Below are positions 17,035-26,736 of a DNA stretch of 38,256 nt, piece after piece. The DNA is taken from the NCBI GenBank assembly GCA_030613005.1, contig JAUWMV010000020.1, positions 1 through 38,256 on the forward strand. The letters are read 5' to 3'. The notes beneath the pieces were generated by a model. It had not been told where the DNA came from, did no database searches, and saw only the letters and a program-made list of their open reading frames with translations. Origin of the DNA: a bacterium (GTDB lineage Bacteria; UBP14; UBA6098; B30-G16). Both the position numbers and the translations under genes were made by a program. Within the stretch, counting starts at the first letter, position 1. Each line of letters begins with the position of its first letter.

Positions 17035-18378
17035 CTATATACCTTTATCTCTTATCCAAGATTCAATGTATTTTGAAATCATTCCCGAAATTTCCTCAAT
17101 TTTAACTCTAACCTGAACCATTGTGTCTCGTTCCCTAATTGTAACTGTTCGATCTTTAAGCGTCTGACCATCTACAGTAACGCAAAAAGGCGTACCTGCC
17201 TCGTCCTGCCTACGATACCGACGACCAATTGAATCCTTTTCGTCATAGAAAACCATGAATTCCTTTCGAAGGTCCTGTGCAATCTCCTTTGCAATTTCAG
17301 GCATACCTTCTTTTTTAACTAATGGGAATACTCCGACTTTAATTGGAGAGAGACGTGGATGCATTTTAAGGACAGTGCGAATTTTATCTGGGTTTGCAAT
17401 TTCAGGTTCTTCAAAATAAGCATCACATATAACAGCTAACATAGGTCTATCGACTCCAGCCGAGGTTTCTATGATATAAGGGATAAATTTTTCATTGGTG
17501 ATTCTATCTGTGTATTCAAGATTTTTACCTGAAAATTCTATATGCCGAGAAAGATCATAATCACCACGATTATGAATTCCTTCTAATTCTTTTTGACCAA
17601 AGGGAAAGTCGAATTCTATATCGAATGCGATCTTTGCATAATGAGCTAATTCATCTTCACTATGTTTATGCCAATGCAGTTTGTTCTCGTCTATTCCAAT
17701 AGATTTATACCAGTTCCATCTCTGTTCTCTCCAGTATTCGAACCATTTGTCGGCATTCTCAGGTCTAATAAAATACTGCATTTCCATTTGCTCAAATTCC
17801 CTCGAGCGAAAAATAAAGTTACCGGGTGAAATTTCATTTCTGAATGCTTTCCCAATTTGCGCAATTCCGAAAGGAATTTTTTGACGCATGGTAACCATAA
17901 CATTTTGATAATTAACGTATATACCCTGAGCGGTTTCTGGTCTCAAGTATATCACATTTTCGTTGTTTTCAACTGGTCCTATAAATGTTTTAAACATGAG
18001 ATTAAAAAATCGAGGTTCAGAAAGCTCAGTATTTCCACAGACAGGACACTTATCATTAGCCAAATCATCTACTCGAAATCTCCTATGGCAGCTAAGGCAT
18101 TCCACTAATGGGTCCTGAAAACATTCAACATGACCAGATGCTTCCCATATTCTGGAACTCATAAGTATTGCTGAATCTAAACCTTCAATCTCAGGTCTAA
18201 GTTTAACCATATTGAACCACCACCAATCCTTAAGATTTCTCTTCAGTTCAGCGCCTAAAGGTCCCATGTCCCAGCAAGAATTGATACCGCCGTAAATTTC
18301 GCTCGATTGGAATACAAATCCGCGTCTTTTGCATAACGAGACTATTGTATTAAGAGTGACCTTTTTAACCTCAGCCAT
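17035..18378 (-). CDS. glyQS: Glycine--tRNA ligase, homodimeric type
   Basis: This class II aminoacyl-tRNA synthetase charges tRNA-Gly. The 447-residue single chain corresponds to the homodimeric (alpha2) form rather than the GlyQ/GlyS pair. Visible motifs include FVFQSSEIYGGINSCWDMGPLG, a zinc-type pair (CLSCHRRF and CPVCGN), RPETAQGIYVNYQNV, FRNEISPGNFIFRSREFEQMEMQYF and the C-terminal anticodon-binding domain. GGAGG precedes the ATG. It diverges from the helicase gene. A short inverted repeat, CAAGAT/ATCTTG, lies at 18398-18420 upstream and is not a T-box. Confidence 0.96.
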   Translation of the reverse strand: MAEVKKVTLNTIVSLCKRRGFVFQSSEIYGGINSCWDMGPLGAELKRNLKDWWWFNMVKLRPEIEGLDSAILMSSRIWEASGHVECFQDPLVECLSCHRRFRVDDLANDKCPVCGNTELSEPRFFNLMFKTFIGPVENNENVIYLRPETAQGIYVNYQNVMVTMRQKIPFGIAQIGKAFRNEISPGNFIFRSREFEQMEMQYFIRPENADKWFEYWREQRWNWYKSIGIDENKLHWHKHSEDELAHYAKIAFDIEFDFPFGQKELEGIHNRGDYDLSRHIEFSGKNLEYTDRITNEKFIPYIIETSAGVDRPMLAVICDAYFEEPEIANPDKIRTVLKMHPRLSPIKVGVFPLVKKEGMPEIAKEIAQDLRKEFMVFYDEKDSIGRRYRRQDEAGTPFCVTVDGQTLKDRTVTIRERDTMVQVRVKIEEISGMISKYIESWIRDKGI

Positions 18379-18514
18379 TGTTCCTCCAACACGTTGTCAA
18401 GATGATTAAAAATAATCTTGTGCCGATACCTTTATGTTTTAAGTTAATTCTTATTTATAATAAGCCGACAGATAAACGTAGTGTAAAAATAGCTAATTAC
18501 TTGTTAAAGAGCAA

Positions 18515-21322
18515 ATGGGGATTTTTGGATACAGCAAAGTTGTTGCTTTTGATCTTGAAACAACAGGATTAGATTCTGTTTATGATGAAATAATTGAGAT
18601 TGGTGCTGTTAAGCTCTTCGAGAATGGTAGAATTGAAAAATTCAATTCTCTCGTCAGCACAGATCGACCAATTCCGTTTTTTGTGAGCCAACTTACCGGA
18701 ATAGATAATGAAATGATTTTGGACGCTCCCGGTATCGATAAAGTATTACCAAATTTTTTAGATTTTGTAGGCGATGCACCGCTTATTGCACATAATGCTG
18801 ATTTTGATCTTAGTTTTATCAGGGAAGCGGCAAGAAAATTAGGTATTAAGTCATTGCGTAATAGGATATTTGATACATTGTTAATAGCTCGTTTGTTGTA
18901 TCCTAATTGCTTAAACCATCAATTAGAAACTCTTTCATCACTATTTAATTTCAAAATGGACAACCAACACCGTGCTCTTGATGACGCGGAAGCATGTTTG
19001 GCTGTTGCGCAAGGTTTATGGCAAAGGACACTTTCTCTCAGACTTGAAATGTTTCAAACACTCGAAGAACTCATTTTTGCAACTGGAAATTTTGATTTGG
19101 AATTCTACTGGGGAAGAGCACGAGAAGTTAGATCTAGTTTTGAGAAAGCTCTAGATCCACCCGAGATAAATGAAAAATATCTTCTTAAACTCCAGAACTC
19201 CTTTGGGAAACCAACACGCGGTAAAATAGATTTCTCACCTGAGATTGTGAGTAAATATTTCTTGACGGATGGTTTATTAAGCGAAAAAGTATTCGGTTTT
19301 CGATTTCGTCCTCAGCAATCAGATATGGCAGAAACTGTGACATATGCGATGATAAATGGCGAACTATTGATGATCGAGGCTGGAACAGGAGTTGGTAAAT
19401 CGTTTGCATATTTAGTTCCTGCTGTTTATTGGGCTGTTTCAAATGGTGAGAAAGTTGTTATTTCAACATATACCAAAGCATTGCAAGAACAGCTTTTTAA
19501 CAAAGATATTCCCACAATCGCAGAATGTGTTCCTTTCGATTTTAATGTACTTCTTTTAAAAGGAAAGGGAAATTACCTATGTCTGTATAGACTGGATAGA
19601 TTTATTAAAGACCCTGTTTTGCTTCCGATAAGCGATAGGAAAGCATTGCTTTATCTGGTTTCTTGGGCTATGGAGACAGAATCGGGAGATATTGCAGAGA
19701 ACTCCTCATTTAATATTTTTTTTCAAACCTCTCTTTGGGAGAAAATACGAGCAGATGGACATACATGCGTGGGAAAAAAATGCCCGTTCTATGCAGGTTG
19801 TTTCGTTTATAAAGTTCGAAGGAAAGTTCAGGATGCGCAGTTATTAATAGTAAATCATGCTCTCTTGTTGTCAGATATTGAAGGTGCGATTCTGGGGGAT
19901 TATGAAACTCTAATCATCGATGAAGCTCATAATTTAGATAAAGTTGCAGCAGATTATCTTGGCGGTGCAATTGCAGTTTGGAGATTTAGGTCTGTATTGG
20001 ACGGAATTTATACTGAAAGTCCAATTCCATCGGGAACATTAAATTATTTAATGTCAGAAATTGAAACCCCTGAACTTCAAGGGCTGTATGATGATACTAA
20101 GGAAGCAATCTCGAAGGCTAAAGATTTTGTGGAAAGTTTTTTCTCGGAACTGACCCTAAGCATCGAGAATCTGTATCATTGGAAGAATAGGCGATATAGC
20201 GTTAGGAAGCGATATGACTTTGTTAATCCAGTTTTCAGAGCGGTGGAGCAATCTGCACTGAAATTATACGACTTATTGAAAGCTGCACATATTAATTTGG
20301 ATAAATTTATTATAAAAACTGGGCAACCGAAAGGAGAAAAGATTGAAAGATTGTTTGAGGAATTGAAGGGTGAAAAATCCCGATTGGTTGAAATAATGGA
20401 TGATCTTCTTATGGTTTTAAATCCTGAGGATCCTGAAATTGTTTACTGGTTAACTTCTCCTTCAAACGAGAATTCAGTAGATTCACGGTTGTGTTGGTCG
20501 CCTTTAGATGTAGGTCAAATTTTAAATAATGCCTTATATGAAAAGCTTAATTCAGTTATATTCACATCCGCTACACTTGCAGTAACAAGCGACTTCAATT
20601 ATTATATCGAGCGATTGGGATTAAGTTATTCGCAGATCGATCGAGTTAGGACTGTTCTTTTAGGCTCACCTTATGATTACAATAAACAGCTAAAAATTAT
20701 TGTAGCAGCTTATATGCCTGATCCTAAAGACTATAACAGATTTCTTAAAAGTATTGGGGGTATAGTATTAGAAACCTCGAAGAAATTCAGAAAAGGTACA
20801 ATGGTTCTTTTCACAAGTCACGATGCACTTCGACAGGTTTATAAAGATTTATATAATAACTTTAAATTAGAAAGATTAAAGCTCCTTGGACAGGGATTGA
20901 CAGGTTCATTGAGTGGGATTTCAAGGCAATTTATCGATAATGAGGAATCGGTTTTATTAGGTACTGAAAGTTTTTGGCAGGGTGTGGATATACCCGGAAA
21001 GAGTTTAGAAGTGCTGATGATAATGAAATTACCCTTTGCTGTTCCTAACGATCCGTATGTTGAAGCTATGTGTGAAGATTTTCAAAGGCATGGCAGAAAT
21101 TCGTTCGAAGAGTATATTATTCCACAGGCTGTAATAAGGTTTCGTCAGGGTGTCGGCAGGCTTATCCGTAGCGAGACCGATAAAGGAGTACTGGTTATTT
21201 TGGACAAAAGAATTGTCAAAGCTAGATATGGCGGAAAATTTCTTCGATCACTGCCCACAAAAACTGTAACCGTTGAGAATGTCGACCTTCTTCTTGACAT
21301 TTTAAGTAACCATTTAAGTTAA
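18515..21322 (+). CDS. dinG: DinG-family ATP-dependent helicase with N-terminal DEDDh exonuclease
   Basis: Residues about 1-170 are a DnaQ-like 3'-5' exonuclease: AFDLETTGLD (D13, E15), AHNADFDLSF, and HRALDDAEA with the catalytic His/Asp. The rest is an XPD/DinG-type superfamily 2 helicase with Walker A AGTGVGKS, DEAHN, and the C-terminal motifs GTESFWQGVDIPG and RFRQGVGRLIRS. Four cysteines (CVGKKCPFYAGC and one nearby) suggest an Fe-S cluster domain. At 935 residues it matches the exonuclease-helicase form found in Gram-positive and other bacteria. It is the only plus-strand gene between 11.5 kb and the tRNA at 37.66 kb, and its ribosome binding site is weak. Confidence 0.93.
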   Translation: MGIFGYSKVVAFDLETTGLDSVYDEIIEIGAVKLFENGRIEKFNSLVSTDRPIPFFVSQLTGIDNEMILDAPGIDKVLPNFLDFVGDAPLIAHNADFDLSFIREAARKLGIKSLRNRIFDTLLIARLLYPNCLNHQLETLSSLFNFKMDNQHRALDDAEACLAVAQGLWQRTLSLRLEMFQTLEELIFATGNFDLEFYWGRAREVRSSFEKALDPPEINEKYLLKLQNSFGKPTRGKIDFSPEIVSKYFLTDGLLSEKVFGFRFRPQQSDMAETVTYAMINGELLMIEAGTGVGKSFAYLVPAVYWAVSNGEKVVISTYTKALQEQLFNKDIPTIAECVPFDFNVLLLKGKGNYLCLYRLDRFIKDPVLLPISDRKALLYLVSWAMETESGDIAENSSFNIFFQTSLWEKIRADGHTCVGKKCPFYAGCFVYKVRRKVQDAQLLIVNHALLLSDIEGAILGDYETLIIDEAHNLDKVAADYLGGAIAVWRFRSVLDGIYTESPIPSGTLNYLMSEIETPELQGLYDDTKEAISKAKDFVESFFSELTLSIENLYHWKNRRYSVRKRYDFVNPVFRAVEQSALKLYDLLKAAHINLDKFIIKTGQPKGEKIERLFEELKGEKSRLVEIMDDLLMVLNPEDPEIVYWLTSPSNENSVDSRLCWSPLDVGQILNNALYEKLNSVIFTSATLAVTSDFNYYIERLGLSYSQIDRVRTVLLGSPYDYNKQLKIIVAAYMPDPKDYNRFLKSIGGIVLETSKKFRKGTMVLFTSHDALRQVYKDLYNNFKLERLKLLGQGLTGSLSGISRQFIDNEESVLLGTESFWQGVDIPGKSLEVLMIMKLPFAVPNDPYVEAMCEDFQRHGRNSFEEYIIPQAVIRFRQGVGRLIRSETDKGVLVILDKRIVKARYGGKFLRSLPTKTVTVENVDLLLDILSNHLS

Positions 21323-21499
21323 TTCGAAATACCATCAACAATTAAATTACTACATCATATTGTAATACTTGATATTACATATATATCTTAAAGCCAATAG
21401 TGAAGTAGAGTTCAGTAATTATTTATAAAGGAAATACTTATTAATATTTTTGATTATGATTTTATTTAAAATTTAAACCTAAATTTGCTAAAATTATAT

Positions 21500-22549
21500 T
21501 CACATTTCGAAAAGCTTTGCCAGTTCAATAAGATCTCCTGGAACCGTATTGATGCCTTTGGCAGCTTCCGCAAGGCTGACTGGTACGATATCAAATCCTT
21601 TAAGGACAACCATAACGCCAAAATTTTCTATTGCAATTTGATCTGAGATTGCCACACCAAATCTAGTGGATAGCCATCGATCGAGAGCTGTTGGCGGTCC
21701 ACCGCGTTGAAGATGCCCCAGAACCACGTACCGAGCTTCCCAGTTAGTTCGTTTCTGAAGTGTTTTCGCAAGTATTTTACCAATTCCACCAAGTCTTACA
21801 TGTCCGAATTCATCCACTTCTGCGTCCTGAGTAAAAATATCCTCCAAACCTTCACCGAATCGAATTTTAACGCCTTCAGAAACTGCAATGATTGCATATT
21901 TACGACCTGAAGCTCGAAGTTTTATAAGCTTTTCAGTAACTTCGTTAAGGTCAACTGGTTCTTCTGGTACTAAAACTATATCAGCACCACCAGCAACACC
22001 CCCAATTAAAGTCATCCAGCCTGCATGTCTGCCCATAACTTCGACAACCATTATTCTGTGATGAGATCGCGCAGTAGTTCTCAGTCTATCGATAGATTCC
22101 ATAACGCGATTTACAGATGTGTCAAATCCGAAACATTGATCGGTGCCGGGAAGGTCATTGTCAATAGTTTTGGGTGCTCCGACAATAGGTAAGTCATATT
22201 CGCTAAAAAGTTTATAGGCTACTCCTAATGTATCCTCACCACCAAGAGCTATAATTGCATCCAAGCCTAGTCCTTTGAAATTCATAACGCATCTTTCGCC
22301 GCCATCCTCAGACTTAAAAGGATTAGTTCTGCTTGAACCAAGAAGAGTGCCCCCTTCATATGAGTAGTCGATAACATCGTCGATTGTAAGAGGTATAGAT
22401 GTCCCCTCAAGCAAACCTTTCCAACCATCAAGTATTCCAATGAATTCGAAATTGTGTTTTTTAATTCCACAGAAAACTGCACCGCGAATGACCTGATTAA
22501 GTCCCGGAGCATCGCCACCTCCAGTTAGAATACCCACATGCTTGACCAT
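21500..22549 (-). CDS. pfkA: 6-phosphofructokinase, predicted pyrophosphate-dependent
   Basis: It phosphorylates fructose 6-phosphate. The 349-residue family A enzyme begins with GILTGGGDAPGLNQVIRG and contains MGRHAGWMTL and the GHLQRGG loop. Two positions decide the phosphoryl donor. GGEDT places D106 where ATP enzymes have Gly (E. coli G104), and PKTIDND places K127 where ATP enzymes have Gly (G124). Asp plus Lys is the known signature of PPi-dependent enzymes, as in Amycolatopsis. The reversible PPi reaction could serve both glycolysis and gluconeogenesis. The family is certain; the donor is inferred. Confidence 0.93.
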   Translation of the reverse strand: MVKHVGILTGGGDAPGLNQVIRGAVFCGIKKHNFEFIGILDGWKGLLEGTSIPLTIDDVIDYSYEGGTLLGSSRTNPFKSEDGGERCVMNFKGLGLDAIIALGGEDTLGVAYKLFSEYDLPIVGAPKTIDNDLPGTDQCFGFDTSVNRVMESIDRLRTTARSHHRIMVVEVMGRHAGWMTLIGGVAGGADIVLVPEEPVDLNEVTEKLIKLRASGRKYAIIAVSEGVKIRFGEGLEDIFTQDAEVDEFGHVRLGGIGKILAKTLQKRTNWEARYVVLGHLQRGGPPTALDRWLSTRFGVAISDQIAIENFGVMVVLKGFDIVPVSLAEAAKGINTVPGDLIELAKLFEM

Positions 22550-22579
22550 ATAATCCCCCTTGCTATATAGAATTTGAAG

Positions 22580-23542
22580 CTATAAATTAAGTTTTCCTCT
22601 ATTCATAATCCTTTTACCATCGAGCCAAATTGTAGGGGATAAAATTATCGCATCCAAGTGAATAGGAATTTCTATCGAACCCCCTAAAGAAACGTTATTT
22701 CCAAGAGCAATGCTAACTGTACCCATAATTTTCTCATCCTCGAGAATATTTCCGCATAATCTTGCAGACGGATTGGTACCTATGCCAAATTCAGCAATAT
22801 TCCTTGCTTCATTCGGGAACTGAGCTAATAATCCTGAAAGATATCCAGCAGCTCGAGTACCTGTGATTTCCGTAACGAATCCATCTTTAACTTTTATTGT
22901 TATATAATCGTTTGAATCGAGGACACCAGTATCTCCAATTGAACCATCGATAATAATTGTGCCATTAGCTGAACCTTCGAGAGGAGAAATGGATGCTTCA
23001 CCTGCCGGTAGATTGCCATAATCTCCTGGATTGTGTATTAATCCTGTATCTGCAAAAGCTTGCCTGTTTTCAAGATTTATTACTATATCTGTGCCATGAT
23101 CACTGATTATTCTCGCTAATTTTGCTTGAGAAAGAGCTTCGCTTATTTTAATAGTTTTTTCAGCGATAATTGAATAGTTCGTAATCATTGCTCTAAGAAA
23201 AGTCTCCCTGAGTATTCCTGGCATTGAAGCTACACGTGCACCATTATTGCATGCATTTCGTCGAGCTTCTGTATGAGTTATAGATCTGAATGTTGGAGCA
23301 ATTATTACATCTGTTTCTAACATAGTAGCTGATACTGCTTTAGGAGGTTCTTCTCCGTGGGTTTCTCGCGGGGTTATCTCGATGAAAATTGCTTCAAATG
23401 CATACTCCTTTGCAACATCGTAAATTGCTAATCCAATCTCACGCTCGAGGATATCGGTTAGTATGAGGGTAGTTTCGGTTTTTTTTACTTTAAGGCATTG
23501 TAAAACCACGGTTTTCGCAGCTTTTCTAAATAGATTTTCCAT
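22580..23542 (-). CDS. M29-like aminopeptidase family protein
   Basis: The 320-residue protein resembles the M29 thermophilic metalloaminopeptidase fold and its relatives, which also include the NicX dioxygenases. Features are SATMLETDVIIAPTFRSITHTEARRNA in the first half, NLPAGEASISPLEGSANGTIIIDGS in the middle (with the Glu residues typical of the metal site), and a C-terminal GIGTNPSARL, then LGNNVSLGGSIEIPIHLD with the closing His. It has no signal peptide and is probably a cytosolic peptidase. GGAGG precedes the ATG. It is 30 bases from pfkA and may share its transcript. Confidence 0.75.
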   Translation of the reverse strand: MENLFRKAAKTVVLQCLKVKKTETTLILTDILEREIGLAIYDVAKEYAFEAIFIEITPRETHGEEPPKAVSATMLETDVIIAPTFRSITHTEARRNACNNGARVASMPGILRETFLRAMITNYSIIAEKTIKISEALSQAKLARIISDHGTDIVINLENRQAFADTGLIHNPGDYGNLPAGEASISPLEGSANGTIIIDGSIGDTGVLDSNDYITIKVKDGFVTEITGTRAAGYLSGLLAQFPNEARNIAEFGIGTNPSARLCGNILEDEKIMGTVSIALGNNVSLGGSIEIPIHLDAIILSPTIWLDGKRIMNRGKLNL

Positions 23543-23602
23543 ATTAACCTCCGAAACTTGAAATATTTTAAGAAATACATTTATAACCGCAACAACAACA
23601 AG

Positions 23603-25258
23603 CTAAGAAAGATGAGTTTCATTATATAAACCAGTTGATTTTAGTATTGTATCACGAGCAAATCTTGTATCGATATTTGGATAATCTTTGAGATAATGAA
23701 GACCTCTACTTTCGTGTCTAAAGAGAGCGGATCTTATCATTAGTTCTGCCACATAAGCCATGTTTCGTAATTCTAATATCTTTCTACGAACAGGATTTTT
23801 GCGATAGAAATCTTCAATTTCCTCCCACATAAATCGAACTCTTGTTAATGCTCTTTCCAGTCTTGAGATCGAACGAACAATTCCCATATAATCCCACATA
23901 AGAGCTCTGAGAACTTTATAATTATGTTTAATTATAACCCATTCACCTCGATCGAATACACCGGAATCGTCCCAATCCGGAATAATTGGCATTTTCTCTG
24001 AGGACAAATCTATTCTTTTCACATGTTTGAAGCAGAAATCCGCAAAGGCAAAAGCTTCAAGAAGAGAATTGCTAGCAAGTCGATTTGCACCATGAAAACC
24101 GGTATGAGCAACTTCTCCGCAAGCATAGAGATTTTCAATATCGGTTCTGCCATGCTCGTCAACGATAACGCCCCCGCATATGTAATGAGCGGCAGGAACC
24201 ACTGGTATCATTTCTTTTGTTATATCTAAACCTCGGTTTAGGCAGGACTGATATATGTACGGGAATCGTTTTTTTATATATTGTTTACCTTTGTGTCTGA
24301 TTTCAAGATAAACGAATCTCTCACCGGTTGCTTTAAGCTCCTGATCTATGGCTCTTGCGACAATATCTCTCGGACCTAATTCACCCAATTCGGTATATTT
24401 TTTCATGAATTTCTCATGCTTTATATTATAAAGAATTCCACCATCACCTCGAACCGCCTCAGAGATCAAGAAATCTGTGGGTTTAGATTCATTAGGATTG
24501 TAAAGGACTGTGGGATGAAATTGCATCATTTCCATATTTGCAATCCGAGCACCTGCACGATAAGCCATCGCGAAACCATCGCCGGTAGCAACTGAAGGAC
24601 AGGTAGTATGCTGATAAAGAACTCCAGCACTGCCAGTTGCCAAAAGGGTTTTCTTTGCTATTATAGTTTTTACTATTTCGTTTTTCGTATCTAATGCATA
24701 AGCACCGTAACATTCAATGTTCTCCCAGGGCTTGATTGGATAATTTGGAAGATGATGCTGAGTAAGAAGATCAATCGCAAAGTGATATTCCAAAAGTTCA
24801 ATATTCGGGTTTTGATAAATTTTCTCGAGGAGCGTTTTTTCTATTGCATGCCCTGTATAATCTGCAATATGGACAATTCTATTTCTACTGTGACCACCCT
24901 CAAGACCACAGTTAAAATCATTTCTTGAAGAACCTTCATTATGCGAGAACTTCACCCCAAGTTTTGTTAACTTTGAAATAACTTCCGGAGCATAGGAGAT
25001 GACTTTTTCAACGATATAAGGTTTACAAAGTCCAACACCTGTTCTTAGTGTATCCTCGATGTGAAGGCTAATTGAATCGTCAGTTCCCGGAATGACTGCT
25101 GCAATTCCGCCCTGTGCTAAATCGGTGCTGGTTTCGATGGCTTTCGATTTAGAAATAATTATAACTTTGCCAATTGTTGCTGCATTTATCGCAAACGTCA
25201 GACCAGCGATACCTGTGCCAATTACTAAAAAATCAGTGTTAAAACTTTTTTTCTCCAT
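23603..25258 (-). CDS. nadB: L-aspartate oxidase
   Basis: It oxidises L-aspartate to iminoaspartate, the first step of de novo NAD synthesis, and in anaerobes can use fumarate as acceptor. The 551-residue flavoprotein has the FAD-binding GTGIAGLTFAI at the N-terminus, TDLAQGGIAAV, GHSRNRIVH, GDGFAMAYRAGARI, HYICGGVIVDEHGRT and GANRLASNSLLEAFAFA. The C-terminal helical domain is present. No quinolinate synthase or nadC lies next to it. A promoter-like sequence lies about 30 bases upstream, and there is no clear ribosome binding site. Confidence 0.95.
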   Translation of the reverse strand: MEKKSFNTDFLVIGTGIAGLTFAINAATIGKVIIISKSKAIETSTDLAQGGIAAVIPGTDDSISLHIEDTLRTGVGLCKPYIVEKVISYAPEVISKLTKLGVKFSHNEGSSRNDFNCGLEGGHSRNRIVHIADYTGHAIEKTLLEKIYQNPNIELLEYHFAIDLLTQHHLPNYPIKPWENIECYGAYALDTKNEIVKTIIAKKTLLATGSAGVLYQHTTCPSVATGDGFAMAYRAGARIANMEMMQFHPTVLYNPNESKPTDFLISEAVRGDGGILYNIKHEKFMKKYTELGELGPRDIVARAIDQELKATGERFVYLEIRHKGKQYIKKRFPYIYQSCLNRGLDITKEMIPVVPAAHYICGGVIVDEHGRTDIENLYACGEVAHTGFHGANRLASNSLLEAFAFADFCFKHVKRIDLSSEKMPIIPDWDDSGVFDRGEWVIIKHNYKVLRALMWDYMGIVRSISRLERALTRVRFMWEEIEDFYRKNPVRRKILELRNMAYVAELMIRSALFRHESRGLHYLKDYPNIDTRFARDTILKSTGLYNETHLS

Positions 25259-25290
25259 AATAAACTAAATAGCTATAGATGTATTTGCAT

Positions 25291-25319
25291 TATATAAGAT
25301 AAACATCATTATTGGTCAA
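25291..25319 (-). promoter_or_regulatory. Putative nadB promoter
   Basis: Read on the minus strand, TTGACC (25319-25314) is followed after 17 bp by TATATA, which overlaps a TATAAT two bases further on. Transcription would start about 25 bases before the nadB ATG, leaving no room for a riboswitch. The rest of the 237-bp gap to the permease gene is very AT-rich and holds nothing recognisable. Confidence 0.5.
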
Positions 25320-25495
25320 CTAAATAAAGAACTATTTTCGATTTCAATTTCGTATAATTAACACTATTGTAGTTCTGCAAAAGAATATATAGGGTAATAT
25401 AAAATAAAGAAATTATTTAAAAATAATGCATAATTTTATTCAATTTAATCAACTATATTATTAATACTGAAATATGAATAGATTTACTCAAGTAT

Positions 25496-26734
25496 TTATC
25501 CATACCTTAGTGCTTCAACAGGTGATAATTTGGCTGCTTTTAATGCAGGATATATGCCAAAACTTATTCCAACGAAAGAGGTAAAAGAAATTGCAATTAT
25601 AACAGATAAAATCGAGAGTGAAAACGGAAGTTCGCTAGTAATCCTCGAAGCTAAAAAAGGTAGTAGAATACCTATAATAAAACCTAACAAACCACCTAAC
25701 CAACACTGAAGTAAGGCTTCAAGCAAGAACTGGAATAAAATATGAGTTCGTTGTGCTCCCAATGCTTTTCTAATTCCAATTTCCCGCATTCTTTCCGCAA
25801 CAGTTATAAGCATTACATTCATAACTCCTAGTCCACCAACAAATAATGAAAGTGCAGCAATTGCTATGATTGCACTCCATAATGCTGTAGTGGATTTCTT
25901 ATATGCATCTAAAAGTTGATCTTGGGAGTTTAATGCAAAGTTATCTGGTTTACCCGGTTTAACTCCTCTTAAACCTCTGAGGAGTGTTCTAATTTCCTCT
26001 CGTAGTTCGTCGATTTGGTCAGCTTTTTTTGCCGCAACTAAAATTTTCAACCGTCTTCGACCTCCGTAGTGTGATATGAATGAGTTGTATGGAATATAAA
26101 TATCATCATCAGCGGTATTCATACTTATAGATCTTCCCTGATGTGACATTACACCGACTATTTTGTATGATGTTCCTGCAATTCGAATCCATTTTTCAAG
26201 AGGTTCTTCATAGTCGAACAGAGTTTTTGCAACTTCGGAGCCGATAACGCATACTGGCTTACCTTTTTTGCCTTCGCCATAGGAAAAAAACCTTCCATCA
26301 GTTAAATCGAAATGCATCATCTGGGGGTATTCCCACGATGTACCGATAAGATCGACATCCAAAGAATTGTTTTTCCAAAATGTTTTTCGAGTGATTCGCA
26401 CAAATGGAGCAACCATTTCAGCCGAATTTAAATTATGCAAAGCCACCAATTCTTTTTGCGTTAATGGGGGATTCTTGCGGATTCTAGCCCAGTCCTGACC
26501 ACCACCAGTCCAGGATCTAAATCGCTCTACATATAGGACCTTCGAGCCCAAACTGGCAAAACTTTCGGCAACCTGTTTGTCAAGTCCACTAATAATAGAT
26601 ACAATTGCTATAATAGTGGCTACACCTATAGTTATGCTCAAAAAAGTCAGTACTGTACGGAGTTTATGTGTCCACAGCGAATTTAAAGAGCTTATGAAGG
26701 ATTCATAGATTATTTGAATGAATGATATTTTCAT
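25496..26734 (-). CDS. MacB/FtsX-type ABC transporter permease
   Basis: The 412-residue protein has one N-terminal membrane helix (residues about 25-50), a periplasmic MacB-PCD-like domain (to about 270) and three C-terminal membrane helices with the conserved GGLGVMNVML, then ERMREIGIRKALGA, the coupling segment to the ATPase. Such permeases power lipoprotein release, efflux or cell-wall signalling. The usual MacB-type ATPase gene is not adjacent: the upstream neighbour is an ECF-like S component two bases away and downstream is nadB. The ATPase must be encoded elsewhere. Confidence 0.9.
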   Translation of the reverse strand: MKISFIQIIYESFISSLNSLWTHKLRTVLTFLSITIGVATIIAIVSIISGLDKQVAESFASLGSKVLYVERFRSWTGGGQDWARIRKNPPLTQKELVALHNLNSAEMVAPFVRITRKTFWKNNSLDVDLIGTSWEYPQMMHFDLTDGRFFSYGEGKKGKPVCVIGSEVAKTLFDYEEPLEKWIRIAGTSYKIVGVMSHQGRSISMNTADDDIYIPYNSFISHYGGRRRLKILVAAKKADQIDELREEIRTLLRGLRGVKPGKPDNFALNSQDQLLDAYKKSTTALWSAIIAIAALSLFVGGLGVMNVMLITVAERMREIGIRKALGAQRTHILFQFLLEALLQCWLGGLLGFIIGILLPFLASRITSELPFSLSILSVIIAISFTSFVGISFGIYPALKAAKLSPVEALRYG

Positions 26735-26736
26735 AA

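Noticed and set aside
18398-18420. Inverted repeat CAAGAT/ATCTTG upstream of glyQS as a T-box or glycine riboswitch
   Set aside because: The 136-bp divergent gap is too short and lacks the T-box sequence, specifier stem and terminator; it is only a short hairpin.
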